Shown here piece after piece: positions 12,644-25,178 of a DNA stretch of 62,000 nucleotides. The position numbers and the translations under genes are program-made. The DNA lies in assembly GCF_030272615.1 (NCBI RefSeq), contig NC_081415.1:629837240-629899239 (forward strand). The letters run 5' to 3'. The notes beneath the pieces were generated by a model. The model made no database searches. It had not been told where the DNA came from and worked only from the letters and a program-made list of their open reading frames with translations. Each line of letters opens with the position of its first letter. The stretch's first letter is position 1. Origin of the DNA: Cryptomeria japonica. Its lineage: Eukaryota; Streptophyta; Pinopsida; Cupressales; Cupressaceae.

Positions 12644-14247
12644 TGATGTAGAGTAGACAGAGGTATGGTGGTATGAAACAATTCCCAAATAGGTAATGAA
12701 TACTTTTTATGATATCAAGGTAAGAAATGGCAAATTTCCTTCAGCCTACAAACACCCTAAATGGCTCAAATGGACCAAATATGGATCAAGACTTCACCTA
12801 AGGAAAATGATGACTTTGAATATGTTATTAGGTCTAATATAAAAGGATTCAACTGGTTTTAGTCTTCTATTCAATACCCAAATGCTCAAACTCCAAATTT
12901 GCTCCTTCTAGGCCTAGAATCCCAACTAGTACATCAGCGAGAGAAATTTAATGATAACTCCAAAACCTTCCAAAACACTAGACAAATAAAATGGATATTT
13001 GGATACCCTTTTGGTTTTTCTATAACATACTTAGAGCCTTTTGCAAATTGTTTTGGAACGTATCTGTTGTTTTTAGACTGTCCTTCGTTTTCAGGAAACT
13101 AGAATGGTGGATTAACAAAGCAACTACAAGAAATATTACTGTTGGGTACTTCTAACCTCAAAAAAATCTTATTACATGATAAATAATGGAGTGATCCACA
13201 ATCAATTTCAGTTTGTGAGGCCTCTAACCCCCAAAGCCCCAAATTTTCATCAAAAAGCCCTAAAATCAAGGGTTTCTCCAATCTCACCCTTCCACACACT
13301 TCTGGAATCGATTGGCTATTGTTTCACCTTTAGATAGTCAACATACAACTATACAAATCATAAAATATACCCCTCCAATGGGTAGATCTCTCCAACCCTC
13401 ACCCTACCTAGCCTCTTCACTAGGCTTTCCAAGCAAACAATGGTGATCACCTCTCTTAAACCCTGTTATCTGCACATTTAGTTGTTAGGAAATATTTTAC
13501 ATGTCATTTTATAGCCACTCCATGAGAATCAGAGTCATATCATTCGTGGAATGACCATGATATTAAAATTTGTCAAAACTATTAAGGAAAAAGTGACAAA
13601 ATTTTGGGACAGTTAGCAATAAACCAATTTTATAATCTAGTAGTGACTTCAAAGCATTCATAGAGGTATTCAATGTTGAAATAAATTCACTACAAATGTA
13701 TCATATGAATTATACCAAATTAAACCCTCATAAGTTCATAAAAAATCAGGAAATGGCTTCAAAATCTGAGTTTTATTATTCTTCCAGATGTTGTCCGTAC
13801 ACCAGGCCTTCCCCATTTCATACAATGCATTAAAATGACTTTATAAACCTTCCTCTATGACTATTCAACCAGCTTATGGTTGGTTACATTGTTTATTTAA
13901 GACAAAAACACTTAAAACTAGTTTCCCACCTAATTCTTCCTAACCGTTGCCTTTTTGAAATTTTGAATTTGCACTTTGGAAAATGCATTACAACTTTGAA
14001 AAAAACATTAAAAACAAAATGATTTTCTTCCCTTATTGCATTTCAAATGAAACTAAACCATCCATTTTTGGGTGTTTTGGCCCAATATCCAACATTTGAC
14101 AATATTTTACAACTTTGTTTTGCAAAAGCCATTATTGGCCTTAACAACTCATAGTTGATCATTTTGACATTCATTGATGAATTAAACTCCTTCTTAGCCT
14201 CATATGGTTGTATGGTTGCCTTTGTCTGTCTTGGTGTCCCTGCACCA
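12644..14247 (-). repeat. 5' LTR of the short Gypsy element (1604 bp)
   Basis: It is collinear with 8990-10601, with TGATGTAGAG at its left end and TGCACCA at its right end in plus coordinates. It is followed by the target-site copy at 14248-14252. It carries the element promoter by position; no TATA box is called. Confidence 0.9.
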
Positions 14248-14252
14248 TATTA
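14248..14252 (+). other. target-site duplication TATTA (right)
   Basis: Exact second copy of 8985-8989, directly after the right LTR. Confidence 0.9.
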
Positions 14253-14470
14253 ATAAGTATTGTAGAGGAAATAATACCAACTCTTTTCTTTCACAGAAGA
14301 AGGTTGATCAAACTCAAATAAAGAAGATGGAAAAGATGTAGGTTCAAATATTAGAAGAAAAAGAAAGATGATGAAGTGAAGGATGGATTTGTAGCTCAAG
14401 ATGGTACATATGGCTCTTCTAGAAACTAAATTAAAAGGAGTATCAATTTAGGGGAAGTTATGTTTGTAGA
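14253..14470 (+). pseudogene. gag zinc-knuckle relic, right half
   Basis: The frame resumes with KYCRGNNTN, completing the second CCHC knuckle begun at 8959, and then runs on as Lys/Gln/Glu-rich sequence through a TAG near 14338. The histidine position of the knuckle has been lost by mutation and a one-base frameshift lies at the join. The host element was therefore already decaying, or has decayed since, independently of the insertion. Confidence 0.65.
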
Positions 14471-14759
14471 TTTTTAGAACCCTTGAGAAGCAAAGATGTT
14501 CAAATATTCAACATATTGGTATAACATATTGTGGACGTGATGAAATGATAGTACTAGGTCAATTAGCTTAATTCCAAAGAAAATGATCTTCTTGTAGAGG
14601 ATTGCATTTAACATGATTCATTGATAGAGCCCATGTAATGTAGCTTTGTGAAGTCATTTGTGCCAAGCAACCAATATCATGGCAAACACATTTGACATCA
14701 ACCACTAGCTCAAAACACTATCACAGTGTTGAAGATATCATCACTATGGTTGTTTATTA

Positions 14760-17010
14760 TTGATAATGTCTCTATATTTGTCTGACATGTACACGAATAG
14801 GATGGGAAAACATCGAAAATGGCAGGACATTATGGTATTAGAAGTTAAAGATGTTGGCGAAGGTTTGCATCATTTCTCTTCAAGGGATATTCAGTGGATA
14901 CCAATTTATGTCGAAAATGATTCAATGACAGACCTCTGTGCAACAATTCCACTTGGTAGATTGGATGCATTTATCAAAGGGGAATCGTTGCATGAAGGTG
15001 TTGAAACCCAATTCCTCCGAAAGTGACACAATGAGCATGATAGTGTTGTGCACAACACGCATAAAACAAAGATGTACAATCAGTTCGTAGACACATTCTT
15101 TCCTATTCTCTGTCTACGTTTAATGACATTACAACCGTTGTTGATAATACGAGAGTTGCTTTTGAACGTATTGGTGTTCATATGGACTAGAAGACAATAG
15201 GAAAAATCTGCTGAATAAGCAGTGCACCCAGACATATCAGGAAGAAAGAGGTTGTACATGCCACTTCATTGTTGAGGTGTTATATGCTAGGCCAGATGTG
15301 GCCATCTTGATATTGAAGCAACCGTTGCATGTAGACAAAAATGGTGAAGCTTGTCATGGTGTGGATGATACCAACAATGGGTTGCGCTCTCAATTTGTAC
15401 CAAACCTTTTAGATGAATGCAAAACATATATAGAGAGGTTGTTGTTGATGGATGTGAACGTTGATACTATTATGGACAGACATCTTGATGATCCCATTTT
15501 TCATGACATGTTGAAGAAGAGAGATTCATTCGTCACATGCAAGGATGTTATCAACGTGGCGATGAGGGTCCATTCAATTCGGTCACAAAAGCATGTGCAT
15601 GATGCCACTAGCATCTTAGAATGGAAAAAACAAGATGAGGCTAATTTCTTTTTTTTTTCCAACAGCCAGAAGGTGTCGACAAACCTTTCATTATGGGAAT
15701 ACAAACGTCTTGGATGCTTGACATGATGGTTCGATTCTCACATGACTCAATAATCTCAATGGATTCAATATGTGCAACAAACAAATATGAGGTAAGTCTC
15801 TTTGAACTTAACTTGTTTTCATGTAGACCATTTGATTTGTGGATGCTCATGATCTTCCTGTTTGTTGTTTAAGATAATATCAATTGTATTTGTGTCTCGT
15901 CTTCGATGAGAAGCAATCAGGGGTTCCTGTTTCATGGGATGTGACATCAAGGAACAAGAGTGAGGATATTTAGGTGTGGTTGATGGAGTTGTGGAGATGA
16001 GGAAAGGAAAAGAGGGCTGAATGGAGGATCAATGTAGTTATCACAGATGATGCGAGTGCATAGATTCATGCGATAGAGTAAGTGCAAGAGAAAAATGTTT
16101 GTCTACATGAAATCAAACATTATGATATGTTGGTCTACGTTTTATTTCAAATGAGTAGGCTCAATTAAACATTTTGTTTCTAACAAGAGTGTTTTTGAAT
16201 GTCGTGTCATACTTTGTATTTGGCACGTGCGTCGAGTATGGTTGAAGAATGTGTACAAGTATGCAATGAAGGAAAGAGCAATGGACATTTTTCACCGTCT
16301 AGGGGCGATAATGATGGCAATGCATGAAAGTGAAGAGAGCACTATGGAGGAGTTGCACACTTTCTTTGCCAAATTTAATGATCAACCACGTTTTCTAGAG
16401 TACTTCTATAGCACATGGTGTCAAGGAGAAGGTCGTATCGATGAGTTGGATATTACCTTCAACTTGGCTTTATGACTTGTTACCTGTTTTGGTTATCGTT
16501 TGGTAGTTGACATCCTACTGCTATTTTTAATTTCTTTTTTTCTATTTTTTTTGCTAGCTATGTGGGCAAAATACTTCAGGAATTTCGCTCATGATAACCA
16601 GGACACAAATAATGCCATCGAATCATACCATGGAAAATTGAAGTCGTTGCACCTAAGAGATGATAAACAGACATGCTCAAGGAGGATGGACAATCTGTAT
16701 TTTATACTTGTGTCTAAAGTGGAACCATTCTACCAGCATAAGCGAGAATTGCAATATTTTGGATTTATCAAAAACTACAAGTTGACACATTTGCAAACTA
16801 GTATGGAGAGGGAAAAGGCAATTCCTGATGCCAATTGTGTTCCAGATGACACTACTTCTGGTTGGTACTGGGTGAAAAGTCAGTCCTCATGCAACTGGTA
16901 TGTGGTTAGGAAATTTGGGGATCACTTCTACATCTACGAATGTTCATGGAGTTTGTGAGAAAACATGTGCAAGCATGCATTGAAGGTTGTTGCAATGATG
17001 AATAATTAAT
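14760..17010 (+). pseudogene. MULE (MuDR-type) transposase with SWIM zinc finger, broken
   Basis: Blocks appear in the canonical order of plant MULE transposases. A leader block holds EVKDVGEGLHHFSSRDIQW (14845-14900). The DDE core begins with a QTSWMLDMMVRF-like block and DSICATNKYE (about 15700-15790), then CLVFDEKQSGVPVSW (about 15890-15940), VVITDDASA (about 16035-16060), CIWHVRRVWLKN (about 16215-16250) and DTNNAIESYHGKLKSL (about 16605-16650). A SWIM-like zinc finger remnant with NMCKHALKV ends it (about 16960-16990). Stretches beginning GTAAG at about 15791 and 16079 look like introns. Numerous stops and frameshifts make it inactive. MULE transposases cut and paste DNA by a DDE mechanism; host FAR1-like proteins share these domains, so a decayed domesticated copy is an alternative. 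No terminal inverted repeats were located. Confidence 0.8.
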
Positions 17011-17106
17011 TCCATGATTCATGTGTTCTGGGTAAGTGGATGTTTGTGAATGTTGATATTTACTAAATTACAGGATGTGTACATCACTCTAAGATCTTAT
17101 TTCATA

Positions 17107-17830
17107 CAGATCCTATTCCTATGTCAACTCCAACATCTACTAATACTAATGAAAATCCAACACCTAAACCTGTCGTCGATAGCATTTCTAATGCACATAC
17201 AAATTTAGAGGATTTGGACACCATAATGTGGAATGAAGCAAGCATAAAGTTAAACATGTTGTCGCAAACAATATTAGGTTCAGGCGATAAACTAATGGCA
17301 TTTGTAGGCTGTCTAGATAGGTTCATGGCTGATCTTCAGAATGTTGGTGCCATGTCATTTGATTTTAGTCCCTCTAGCAATCCAACTAATACAACCATCG
17401 AACGTATGTGACCTTGGTTCAGTGCAAGTTGGGTCCATCATTGCAATCGGTGGAAACATAGGTAGAGTAATATGAGTGATATCTATCATGATGCTTAGCA
17501 ACCTGTCACATTTGAGTTCCTCTTTGAGACTTCTAGGAGGAGAACAGGAAAGAGGCAATTGGACCAAGCACCAGAATTGCATGTCCTTGCCATTGCATCG
17601 GTTGTGTCTGATATAGGTTGGTACTCTAGTGTCACCTATAATTAGTTTCTAAACATGTGAATGTTACACACATTTATTTAGTCCTCATGCCTTGTAGTCG
17701 GTGAAAGTGATCCACACTTATGTGTGACAGTGTTTGGCACCCCCTCAACACCTGGCCATAAGAGTCGTTGTCGGCGATTGGCTTTTGATGGTCTTTTACG
17801 TGGACATGGATCATAGAATGGTCCTCCCTA
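17107..17830 (+). pseudogene. possible C-terminal continuation of the MULE-like gene
   Basis: An open stretch of about 96 residues (17121-17411) is Ser/Thr/Asn-rich at the start, then helical. Further short coding-like pieces follow, ending near 17815 in an Arg/Gly-rich tail. It starts ~100 bases after the SWIM remnant, across a segment (about 17030-17108) that could be an intron ending in CAG. Membership of the same gene is inferred from position only. Confidence 0.3.
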
Positions 17831-19330
17831 ATATTAATTTTGGTATTATTTGTTTAGATTAAGCTTTATGTTTGTAACTATGTCATATATGTGCTTGATG
17901 TTTAGCCATTCTTCATTCAACCTGTTGCGTAATATGGAACAACTTTGTTTATTGTAGTTGCGTTGTAATGTTTACTATTATTGTCCCTAATCATCTTTTA
18001 TAATGTATCTTTGTATGCATGTCCATTTTTTCACCATTTTTTATCCCTCAATGGCTTTCACATACACATCGAGCGATAGGCGCAGGTTTTATGCATCTTA
18101 ATTTTCAGTATTACGCTTTTATGTATTCAATTTATTGAATGCTCTAGTTAAATAATTAATACTCTTATGGTGTGATTATGTATTGCATTTTTTTAGTGCT
18201 TAACACTCTTATGTGTTATATTTATTGAATTCTATAGTTATATTACTAACACTCTTATCATATGTATCTGCAAACTGCTATAGAGGTTGGCAGAGAACAA
18301 CGAGGAGTCTGCCTTATTTCAGCGCCTCCCGGATATCATCATTGCAGATATTATCTGAATGATAACTCCCAAACGGGCCAACGAGTGGACCGTTTGAATT
18401 GGAAGACATTAGTCTGAGGACAATATGTACACCGTCCACATAGAAGAGGTGTTGTTGTTTTCCCAAACGTCGACTTCGGTGACAGTTGCTTTGTATAGGT
18501 GACTATGGCCAGTGTATTTTTCCCTTACGTACTGGCCAATCACTCTCCCTTGGTTTCACATAATGTGTGCTGATAGACCCCATTGGATACGTGGACGGGC
18601 CCTAGTGCCATTCTCTGATGAGAGTATCAATGATGTCACAACATTCTTTCCATGGAACCTCCTTATTATGGACTACACCCGCTTTTTTACTGGTTATGAT
18701 AGTCCTCGGCCAACACCGAGGTTTGTTAGGATATAGGGTAGATTCTGAACACATAGGAGGTCCTCTCATTAAAATTGTATAATTGTTCCTATATGACTAT
18801 GCTCTTTTTATAAAACAACTCATTTCTATGGTTACATAACCAATCTTTGTATGTAGTTTGTCTCGATTATGTTTACGATTTATATGTTTGTGTCGGTTAT
18901 GTTTACAATTTATATGTTTGTCTCTAGACATTTTATATGTCTACACGCCAATACACTTTATATGTTAATTTGAATCTAAATATAATCCTTTCTCTAAACA
19001 TGTCATATCATTAAGTCTACTCTAAAAGGAATAACATTGATTTCTGTAATAATGTAATTTTGATATGCAATGAAATTAAGATGTGAGATATGGAATGCAG
19101 ATGTGTAAATTGTGAAGACTTGGATTGAAGACAATTTTCTCTCCTTCATGATGATGCAAGTATGTCAATGATTCATTTAAGATAGATCAACAAGATTAAT
19201 TAAGGAGGTTAGGTTTTAGAAATACATTATTGTTACAATATAAATAATCCATTACATGTCATCAAAGGGAATGGGGCAAGATAATTGAAGACAACACTAG
19301 ATTATGTGTATAATACTAGCAGATAGTATA
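17831..19330. other. mostly non-coding; weak coding remnant near 18290-18740
   Basis: The only open frame of note is 18512-18736 (about 74 residues), with coding-like pieces upstream in other frames. I do not recognise the product. The rest is AT-rich and shows no motif I can support. Confidence 0.3.
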
Positions 19331-19340
19331 AGATAATTTC

Positions 19341-20558
19341 ATAAGTGATCGACGAGGAAACTTAAAAATTGAACATAAATTACATATAGTATAAATTATC
19401 GACAAAGTTGTCAAACACGGTAAAGACAGTCTGCGAATCAGCAAAATTGACTAACATGACGTCTTACTCGATTTCGCTGATTCGCGGACTACCTAGCCAT
19501 CATTTCCTTTTGGTCTGCGAAATGACGAAATAGACTAACACACCATGTTAGTCGATTTCATTGATTCACGGACTGGTAGGCCGCCATTTCCTTTTGGCCC
19601 GCGAAATGGTGAAATCGACTAACACATCATGTTAGTCTATTTCATTGTTTCACATGGCAAAAGGAAATGGCGGGCAGCTAGTCCATAAATCAGCGAAATT
19701 GACTTACACAATGTCTTAGTCAATTTCATTGATTCGCGGACTGCCTAGCCGCCATTTCCTTTTGCCTCACAAAACAATGAAATAGACTAACACACCGTGT
19801 TAGTCGATTTCACTGATTCATGGACTGGCTGCCCGACATTTCCTTTTGCCACATGAAACAGTGAAATAGAATAACATGACGTGTTAGTCGATTTCGTCGT
19901 TTCGTGGGCCAAAAGGAAATGGTAGGAAGCCATTCCGTAAATCAGCGAAATCGACTAACACTATGTCTTAGTCAATTTCGCTCATTCACAGATTGCTTGG
20001 CCGCCATTTCCTTTTGCCCTGCAAAATGGTGAAATAGACTAACACACCATGTTAGTCATTTTTATTGATTGGCAGACTAGCAGGCCACCATTTCCTTCTG
20101 GCCTGCGAAATGGCAAAATCGACTAACACGACGTGTTAGTTGATTTCGTCGTTTCGCGAGACAAAAGGAAATGTTGGGCAGCCAGTCCACGAATCAATGA
20201 AATTGACTACCATGACATGTTAGTCGATTTTGTCATTCCATGGGGCAAAACGAAATGACGGCCAGGTAGTACGCGAATCAGTGAAATCGACTCAAACGTC
20301 GTGTTAGACAATTTTGCTGATTCACAAACTGGTTGCTTACCATTTCCTTTTGGCCCACAAAATAGCGAAATCGACTAACACGTCGTGTTATTCTATTTCA
20401 TCATTTTGTGGGGCAAAAGGAAATGGCATCCAGGCAGTTCATGAATTAGTGAAATCGGCTAACATGCTATCTTAGACGCTTTCTCCATTTGGTGAGGCCA
20501 AAGAAATTTAAAATGGAGTATTACAGGTTTCTGGTTTTCGAGAACATAAGTGATCGAC
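19341..20558 (+). repeat. direct repeat flanking the 84-bp array
   Basis: ATAAGTGATCGAC occurs at 19341-19353 and 20546-20558. Each copy is followed within ten bases by AACTTAAAAATT. The array lies between them, as if inserted into or expanded within a once continuous sequence. Confidence 0.65.
19427..20505. repeat. array of 84-bp monomers with inverted-repeat ends, mixed orientation
   Basis: A core CTAACA...TGTTAG (best copy CTAACACGACGTGTTAG at 20123-20139) recurs at 19451, 19535, 19619, 19703, 19787, 19871, 19955, 20039, 20123, 20207, 20291, 20375 and 20459. Every interval is exactly 84 bases. Between cores, each monomer has one arm of type GATTCGCGGACT and one of type CCATTTCCTTTTGGCC. 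It is read either in that order (F) or as its reverse complement (R). The order of complete monomers is F F R F F R F F R R F R, with half R units at both ends. Because both monomer ends carry the same inverted repeat, flipping keeps the phase. Stops in every frame argue against coding. Confidence 0.9.
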
Positions 20559-20563
20559 AATGC

Positions 20564-20659
20564 AACTTAAAAATTTCACAATTGATATGCAATGCAACTT
20601 AAAAATTTCACAATTTATGGACAACACAACTTAAAAATTTCATAACTGTTAACCCTATT
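20564..20659 (+). repeat. 32-bp tandem repeat, three copies
   Basis: AACTTAAAAATTTCA starts at 20564, 20596 and 20628, giving a 32-base period. The copies lie between the 84-bp array and the coding relic that follows. A single related copy is at about 19360. Confidence 0.8.
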
Positions 20660-20684
20660 TTCAGCTCCAAATTCTCATTCGACG

Positions 20685-23600
20685 ATGAAAATTCGTGAGG
20701 GTCAGTGGCAGAATTTGGGGACAAAATTGGGTGGAAACTTGCAAGTAAGTATACAGTCTCTCCCTCAACCTGATATTTGTAGACGCGTGTTTGCAAGTGA
20801 GAAATATAGAGAAAAAATGCCTAAACAAAAAGGGAAAACTGGGGACGGAGAAAGTCCAAAATGGGAGGTTAGCCCAGAAAAAAAACCTAGGATGGTAATC
20901 CCGGCCAAGAGGCCTATACAAAAATCACTATTAGATGCATTGCCTGGTTCTATAGATAAATCAGCCAAGTTTGTTTGTAAAGACACTTTAGAGGGTTGCA
21001 GAGATGCTTTAATCCCAAATCTTGGAAAAGACCTATTTTGGTTTTTCTATAAAAATAGAAATGAGAAAATTCCAATATCAAACGCCTAGACATATGATGT
21101 AGCCAAATTAATTGTGCCAAATGTGTCTATAGACCATGAGTTGATTTAGGTATTGGTTGACAATTACGACCCTGTCACAAATGTTGTGAGGATGTCAAGT
21201 GGGAAACCTTTGGTGGTAATCACTAGGTTTGTGATTATTGATTGTTTCACATTGAACAAAGAAGCCCTCACTAAGGTAGACCTAGAACAATTTAAAATGG
21301 AGTATGACAGGTTTTTGAGGACATACAGGAAAGATGAGCTCCCATATCATAGGAGAGGGGTTTGAAGAACCAACGGTTGATGGTTACAGGGAGCAAGCCA
21401 TTCCCTATTGATGATTTCCTTGGGTATTTCCAGAAAACCTACTTTGCCTTGTGTCAAATTCTGGGGGAGGACACTAGTCCTAGGATGCCAGTGAGTTTTA
21501 TGTACATGGCTATGAGAACTCATAACTTGGATGTCAATGTGGAGTTTGATTTTCCTTCTGAAATTGAGTGAAGAATATGAGGGCAGTTGGTGGTGTGGAA
21601 AGAGAAGAAGAGCATTGTTTTCCACCGCTATTCCTTATTATATCATCTTATCTTGTTTCAAAAAGGGCAGGCATTTGTAGAAAGATTGAAATTAGGAATA
21701 GTTGACAAAAATGGATATAGGCTCCCAGTTCAGCTTTGGTGTTACCTGTGGGATAAGAGATGCAAGGATTCGGATTACAAGGTCTTCCACAACTCCTTTG
21801 TTTGTAGTATTCTTGTTGTTTTCCACGGAGTGGTTGACAGATTGTCTCCTGGAATAAGGAAAGTATTGAGACCTTTGGCCTATGACCCTGAGAAGGGTCA
21901 CACTCACAATTTTTCAGATTGGTTTTACATGGGCGAATATACTATTATTAGGGTCTGTGGTTGTCCCCAAACTCCCCATTTGTTGGCCATGTTTGTACCA
22001 GAGAGGCTTGCATTTTTGGAATTTATATGGCAGATGTTATGGTTGGAAAGAGAGTTGATTGTTCCAAGGAGGAAAGGGTCATTTATGCCTCATCATGTGA
22101 CATTTGGTAGATTCTCAATTGGATCCAACATGCTCAAAAAGTTACAAAGTTACTTAAACATCAATTTCAAGCTGAGACATGGTAAGGAAAAAATGTGTGA
22201 TCTTGAAAACCACATCAGATGTGTTATTAAGTCAGTTTCACATGAGTTACTGATACAAGAAGACCTAATCCGAATTATCACATCAAATGGACAAATTATG
22301 GATAGAAGGAAGAAGTGGGAAATCATAGCAAGAGTTCAAGAGGAAAAGAAACAAAAGGATCCATCTTTCCCTGGGTTCCATGCTGGTGTGAGTGATGGGT
22401 TGGAGAGAATAGAATAGTGTTTCCAAAATTTCAAAAATATTTATTGCAAATCATCAGGTGTGGAAGGCCTACCAGAAAAGGCTGAGGGTCCACCGAAGAA
22501 ACTCGTAGGGGTTGTGATTCAAGAGGTAATAGATAACAAATCCACAAGAGAAGTGCATGAAGAGCAGGACAATACACTTGAAGTTATTGTTGCATTGAGG
22601 GCACCACGGATAGAGGAGCCATCTGATCAATCAAATATGGTTCCACCCATGTACCAGGAATAGGTACATGGCTATGAGGCCCAAGTACAAAAAGAGGCAA
22701 ATCCTATAAATACTAGAGATGAAAGAGTGGCCATGTCAATGAGGTTCGTTGATGATGACAATTTCATCCATAGTCAGGAATTTAAAGATTTTTGGTTAAA
22801 GACAAAAATGAAGGAATTTGAAGAGAGGAAAGAAGTGAACCTGAGGGGAGTAGAGGAAATGAAACATGAAGAGGTGATTGCTCAAACTTTGAAAGAAATT
22901 AGGTTGGATGAAATAGACTTGACCCTTGCAGAAGCAAGATAAATGGTTTTAAATAGTAGCATGCTCATAATTCTGGGAATGACCATGAAACAAACGTTCT
23001 TGTTGGATTAGGTCAAGCAATAGGATGATCCAATGCTAATTTCTGAATTTGATTCAGATGAAGGGGTGAGTGGAATAGGGTATAATCCCAAAACTGAGAT
23101 ATTAGCCTTATGGGCAAGCTCAAAAACTACTCGTAAGCCGAAGTTGGCTGATTTGGTAAAGGAATGTCAGGGGGAAACACTTTTCAAATCCATAAAAGAA
23201 ACATACCCATTAGAGGCCGCTACAATGATCATGCACTCTGTAATGTTTACGAGGGATGCAGCAAAGAAAATGGAAGGAAAGTTACATGAACTAGAGGCTG
23301 GGAAAAAGAGAATGAATGATGAAATAAACATGTTATATATTGAGAATGCTACATTGAGAGGAAAGATGGAAGGTCAGCCTAACAATCAAAATAAGGCAAT
23401 CATTCTGCATACACATGCCCCTTCAAAGAAAATTGATAAAACAAGTGACAACAAAGAGTGGACTGAAGAAAAGAAGAAATACGAGAAAGAGATACAGGAA
23501 ATGAGGGCGGCCAATGAGGAGATCCTGCAAAAAATGGCACGAGAAACTCTGTGAGTTTTTGAACAAATTCTCCTACACAGGGTCAACTTTATAGTTGATA

Positions 23601-24142
23601 AATTGGAAGAGATATATGGGAGTTATCAGACTTTGTTTAAGATGTTAGAAGTGTTCAAAGAGAATAGGCCAAAATTGGAAAACCTGTCAAACAGGTGGCA
23701 ACCTGCACATGTGACATTGGGAATGCTACACAAGGTGACTCAAAGAAACCCTGATGATGAACCGAAAATAAAAGAAACTTGGCAAATGGTGAAAACAATC
23801 GAAAGTGGACTCAATGATGTCAGAAGTATGGAGCAAAAGGTGAGAGCAAAAATTGATTATTTCCACACATTTGAGCATTGGACTATCTCTCGTATCACAG
23901 ACAATGACAAGCATATCTGGGACTTCGATGATTGGAAGAGAAACTTTGCCCAGATTGTAGCAAAGATCGATGCACATTTGAAGGAGGAAGGAGATATCAA
24001 TGTTGAGAGCTTTCATGTGTTTCAAGATGAGATTATAAATGTGGATTTTCGTTACACCAGGTTTGTTGCAGAGGTGAGGAATTTAACAGACAAGAGGTGG
24101 AAAGATCATTTGATGAACATGCCCATCATTCTGAACTTTTAG
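20685..24142 (+). pseudogene. long retrotransposon-type extra ORF, broken (~1,100 residues)
   Basis: Coding sequence runs in one frame to about 21365, then in a second frame to 24142, with about a dozen stops (for example 21087, 21566, 22415, 22661, 22940 and 23552). The N-terminal ~500 codons look globular, with many aromatic residues. The C-terminal half (about 22700-24100) is Lys/Glu/Met-rich and coiled-coil-like. No polymerase, protease, integrase or zinc-knuckle motif is present. Size and style match the large additional ORFs of plant LTR elements such as those at 3-2518 and 60440-61792, but sequence kinship was not tested. The ATG at 20685 is the first in the frame. Confidence 0.5.
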
Positions 24143-25178
24143 TGGCCCACTAATTATGAAGTTTACCAATGGGAAGTGACTCATCTGAATGTGCCTGCAA
24201 ATCGATAATAGATATTTCCAGGCACGGAATCCGAGATTAGCAATCTTCTTCAAATTTTCATTTCTCATTTCTCCATTATGTCAATTAGTTATGAAGAGGT
24301 GTCTTGTAACGGTCTGAACCTTATTGTTTATCCCGATTTTGCATAAAAGGGATAAACCAAGACCAATAGAAAATAGAGTAGATCTTCTGAGAATACCGTA
24401 ACAGTATGTTGTACCTCATTTTAGTGGCGAAATCAATAGAAGAATCAGAAAAATTCTCACATATATATGAAGTGTTACTCTCAATTTCAGTTTGTTTGTT
24501 TAAAGAATACAAGTATAACTAACCTGCGTGTTATACTCCATCTTATTCGTGTGCTAAAGCTTAAATAGTTTAATAATCATTGATCTATATTTAATATTTA
24601 TGAAGAACAATACTCATTGATATATCTTATGTACTTGTGATTCAGTTTATCCTTCATTTATAAATATGCATTTTTCAGTCTTCAATAAGCAACTATTATA
24701 AGCAAGTGGAAGTTAAGAAAAAATGTCATCATACAATTAATGGTTCTTTTAAATCCACTATATAAAAACCTTTAACCTACATATTTAGGTTTCAGGTATA
24801 GGTTCACCCACCTTGGTTTATCGAAGCCTAAAGTGCAGGGGAATTTGATCTATCGATCATTTCCATTTGTTCGCCAAGACTGATTCGAAAGTCATTAAGA
24901 GAAGTGCCAAAACCATTCATCATACAAGACATGTAGAAAAGCCACATATAACCATTCAGAAAGCAGAAAAAGTGTACAAGAAACCAATCATTAACCATTG
25001 AAGCTGTTTAAGTGAAGTCAATCACATTTATTGAAAATAACCATTCATGAAGCATACAAAGTGTTTTCTTAAATGAAAGAATATGTCTAATTACAAAAAG
25101 TCTGCACCATTGCCGACATTTTATTCAATAGGAGTCAGCAATATACATCTAGAAAACTTTCGTAACAGTACAAGCCTC
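24143..25178. other. non-coding stretch downstream of the extra ORF
   Basis: Weak coding continuation is visible to about 24345. Beyond that the sequence is AT-rich with no recognisable LTR edge, polypurine tract or gene. Confidence 0.4.

Noticed and set aside
11964-12646. Several plus-strand frames opposite the Gypsy Gag
   Set aside because: Antisense shadows of a charged, purine-rich coding strand.
19427-20505. CRISPR-like interpretation of the 84-bp array
   Set aside because: There are no unique spacers between repeats and the DNA is clearly eukaryotic nuclear. The whole monomer repeats and flips.
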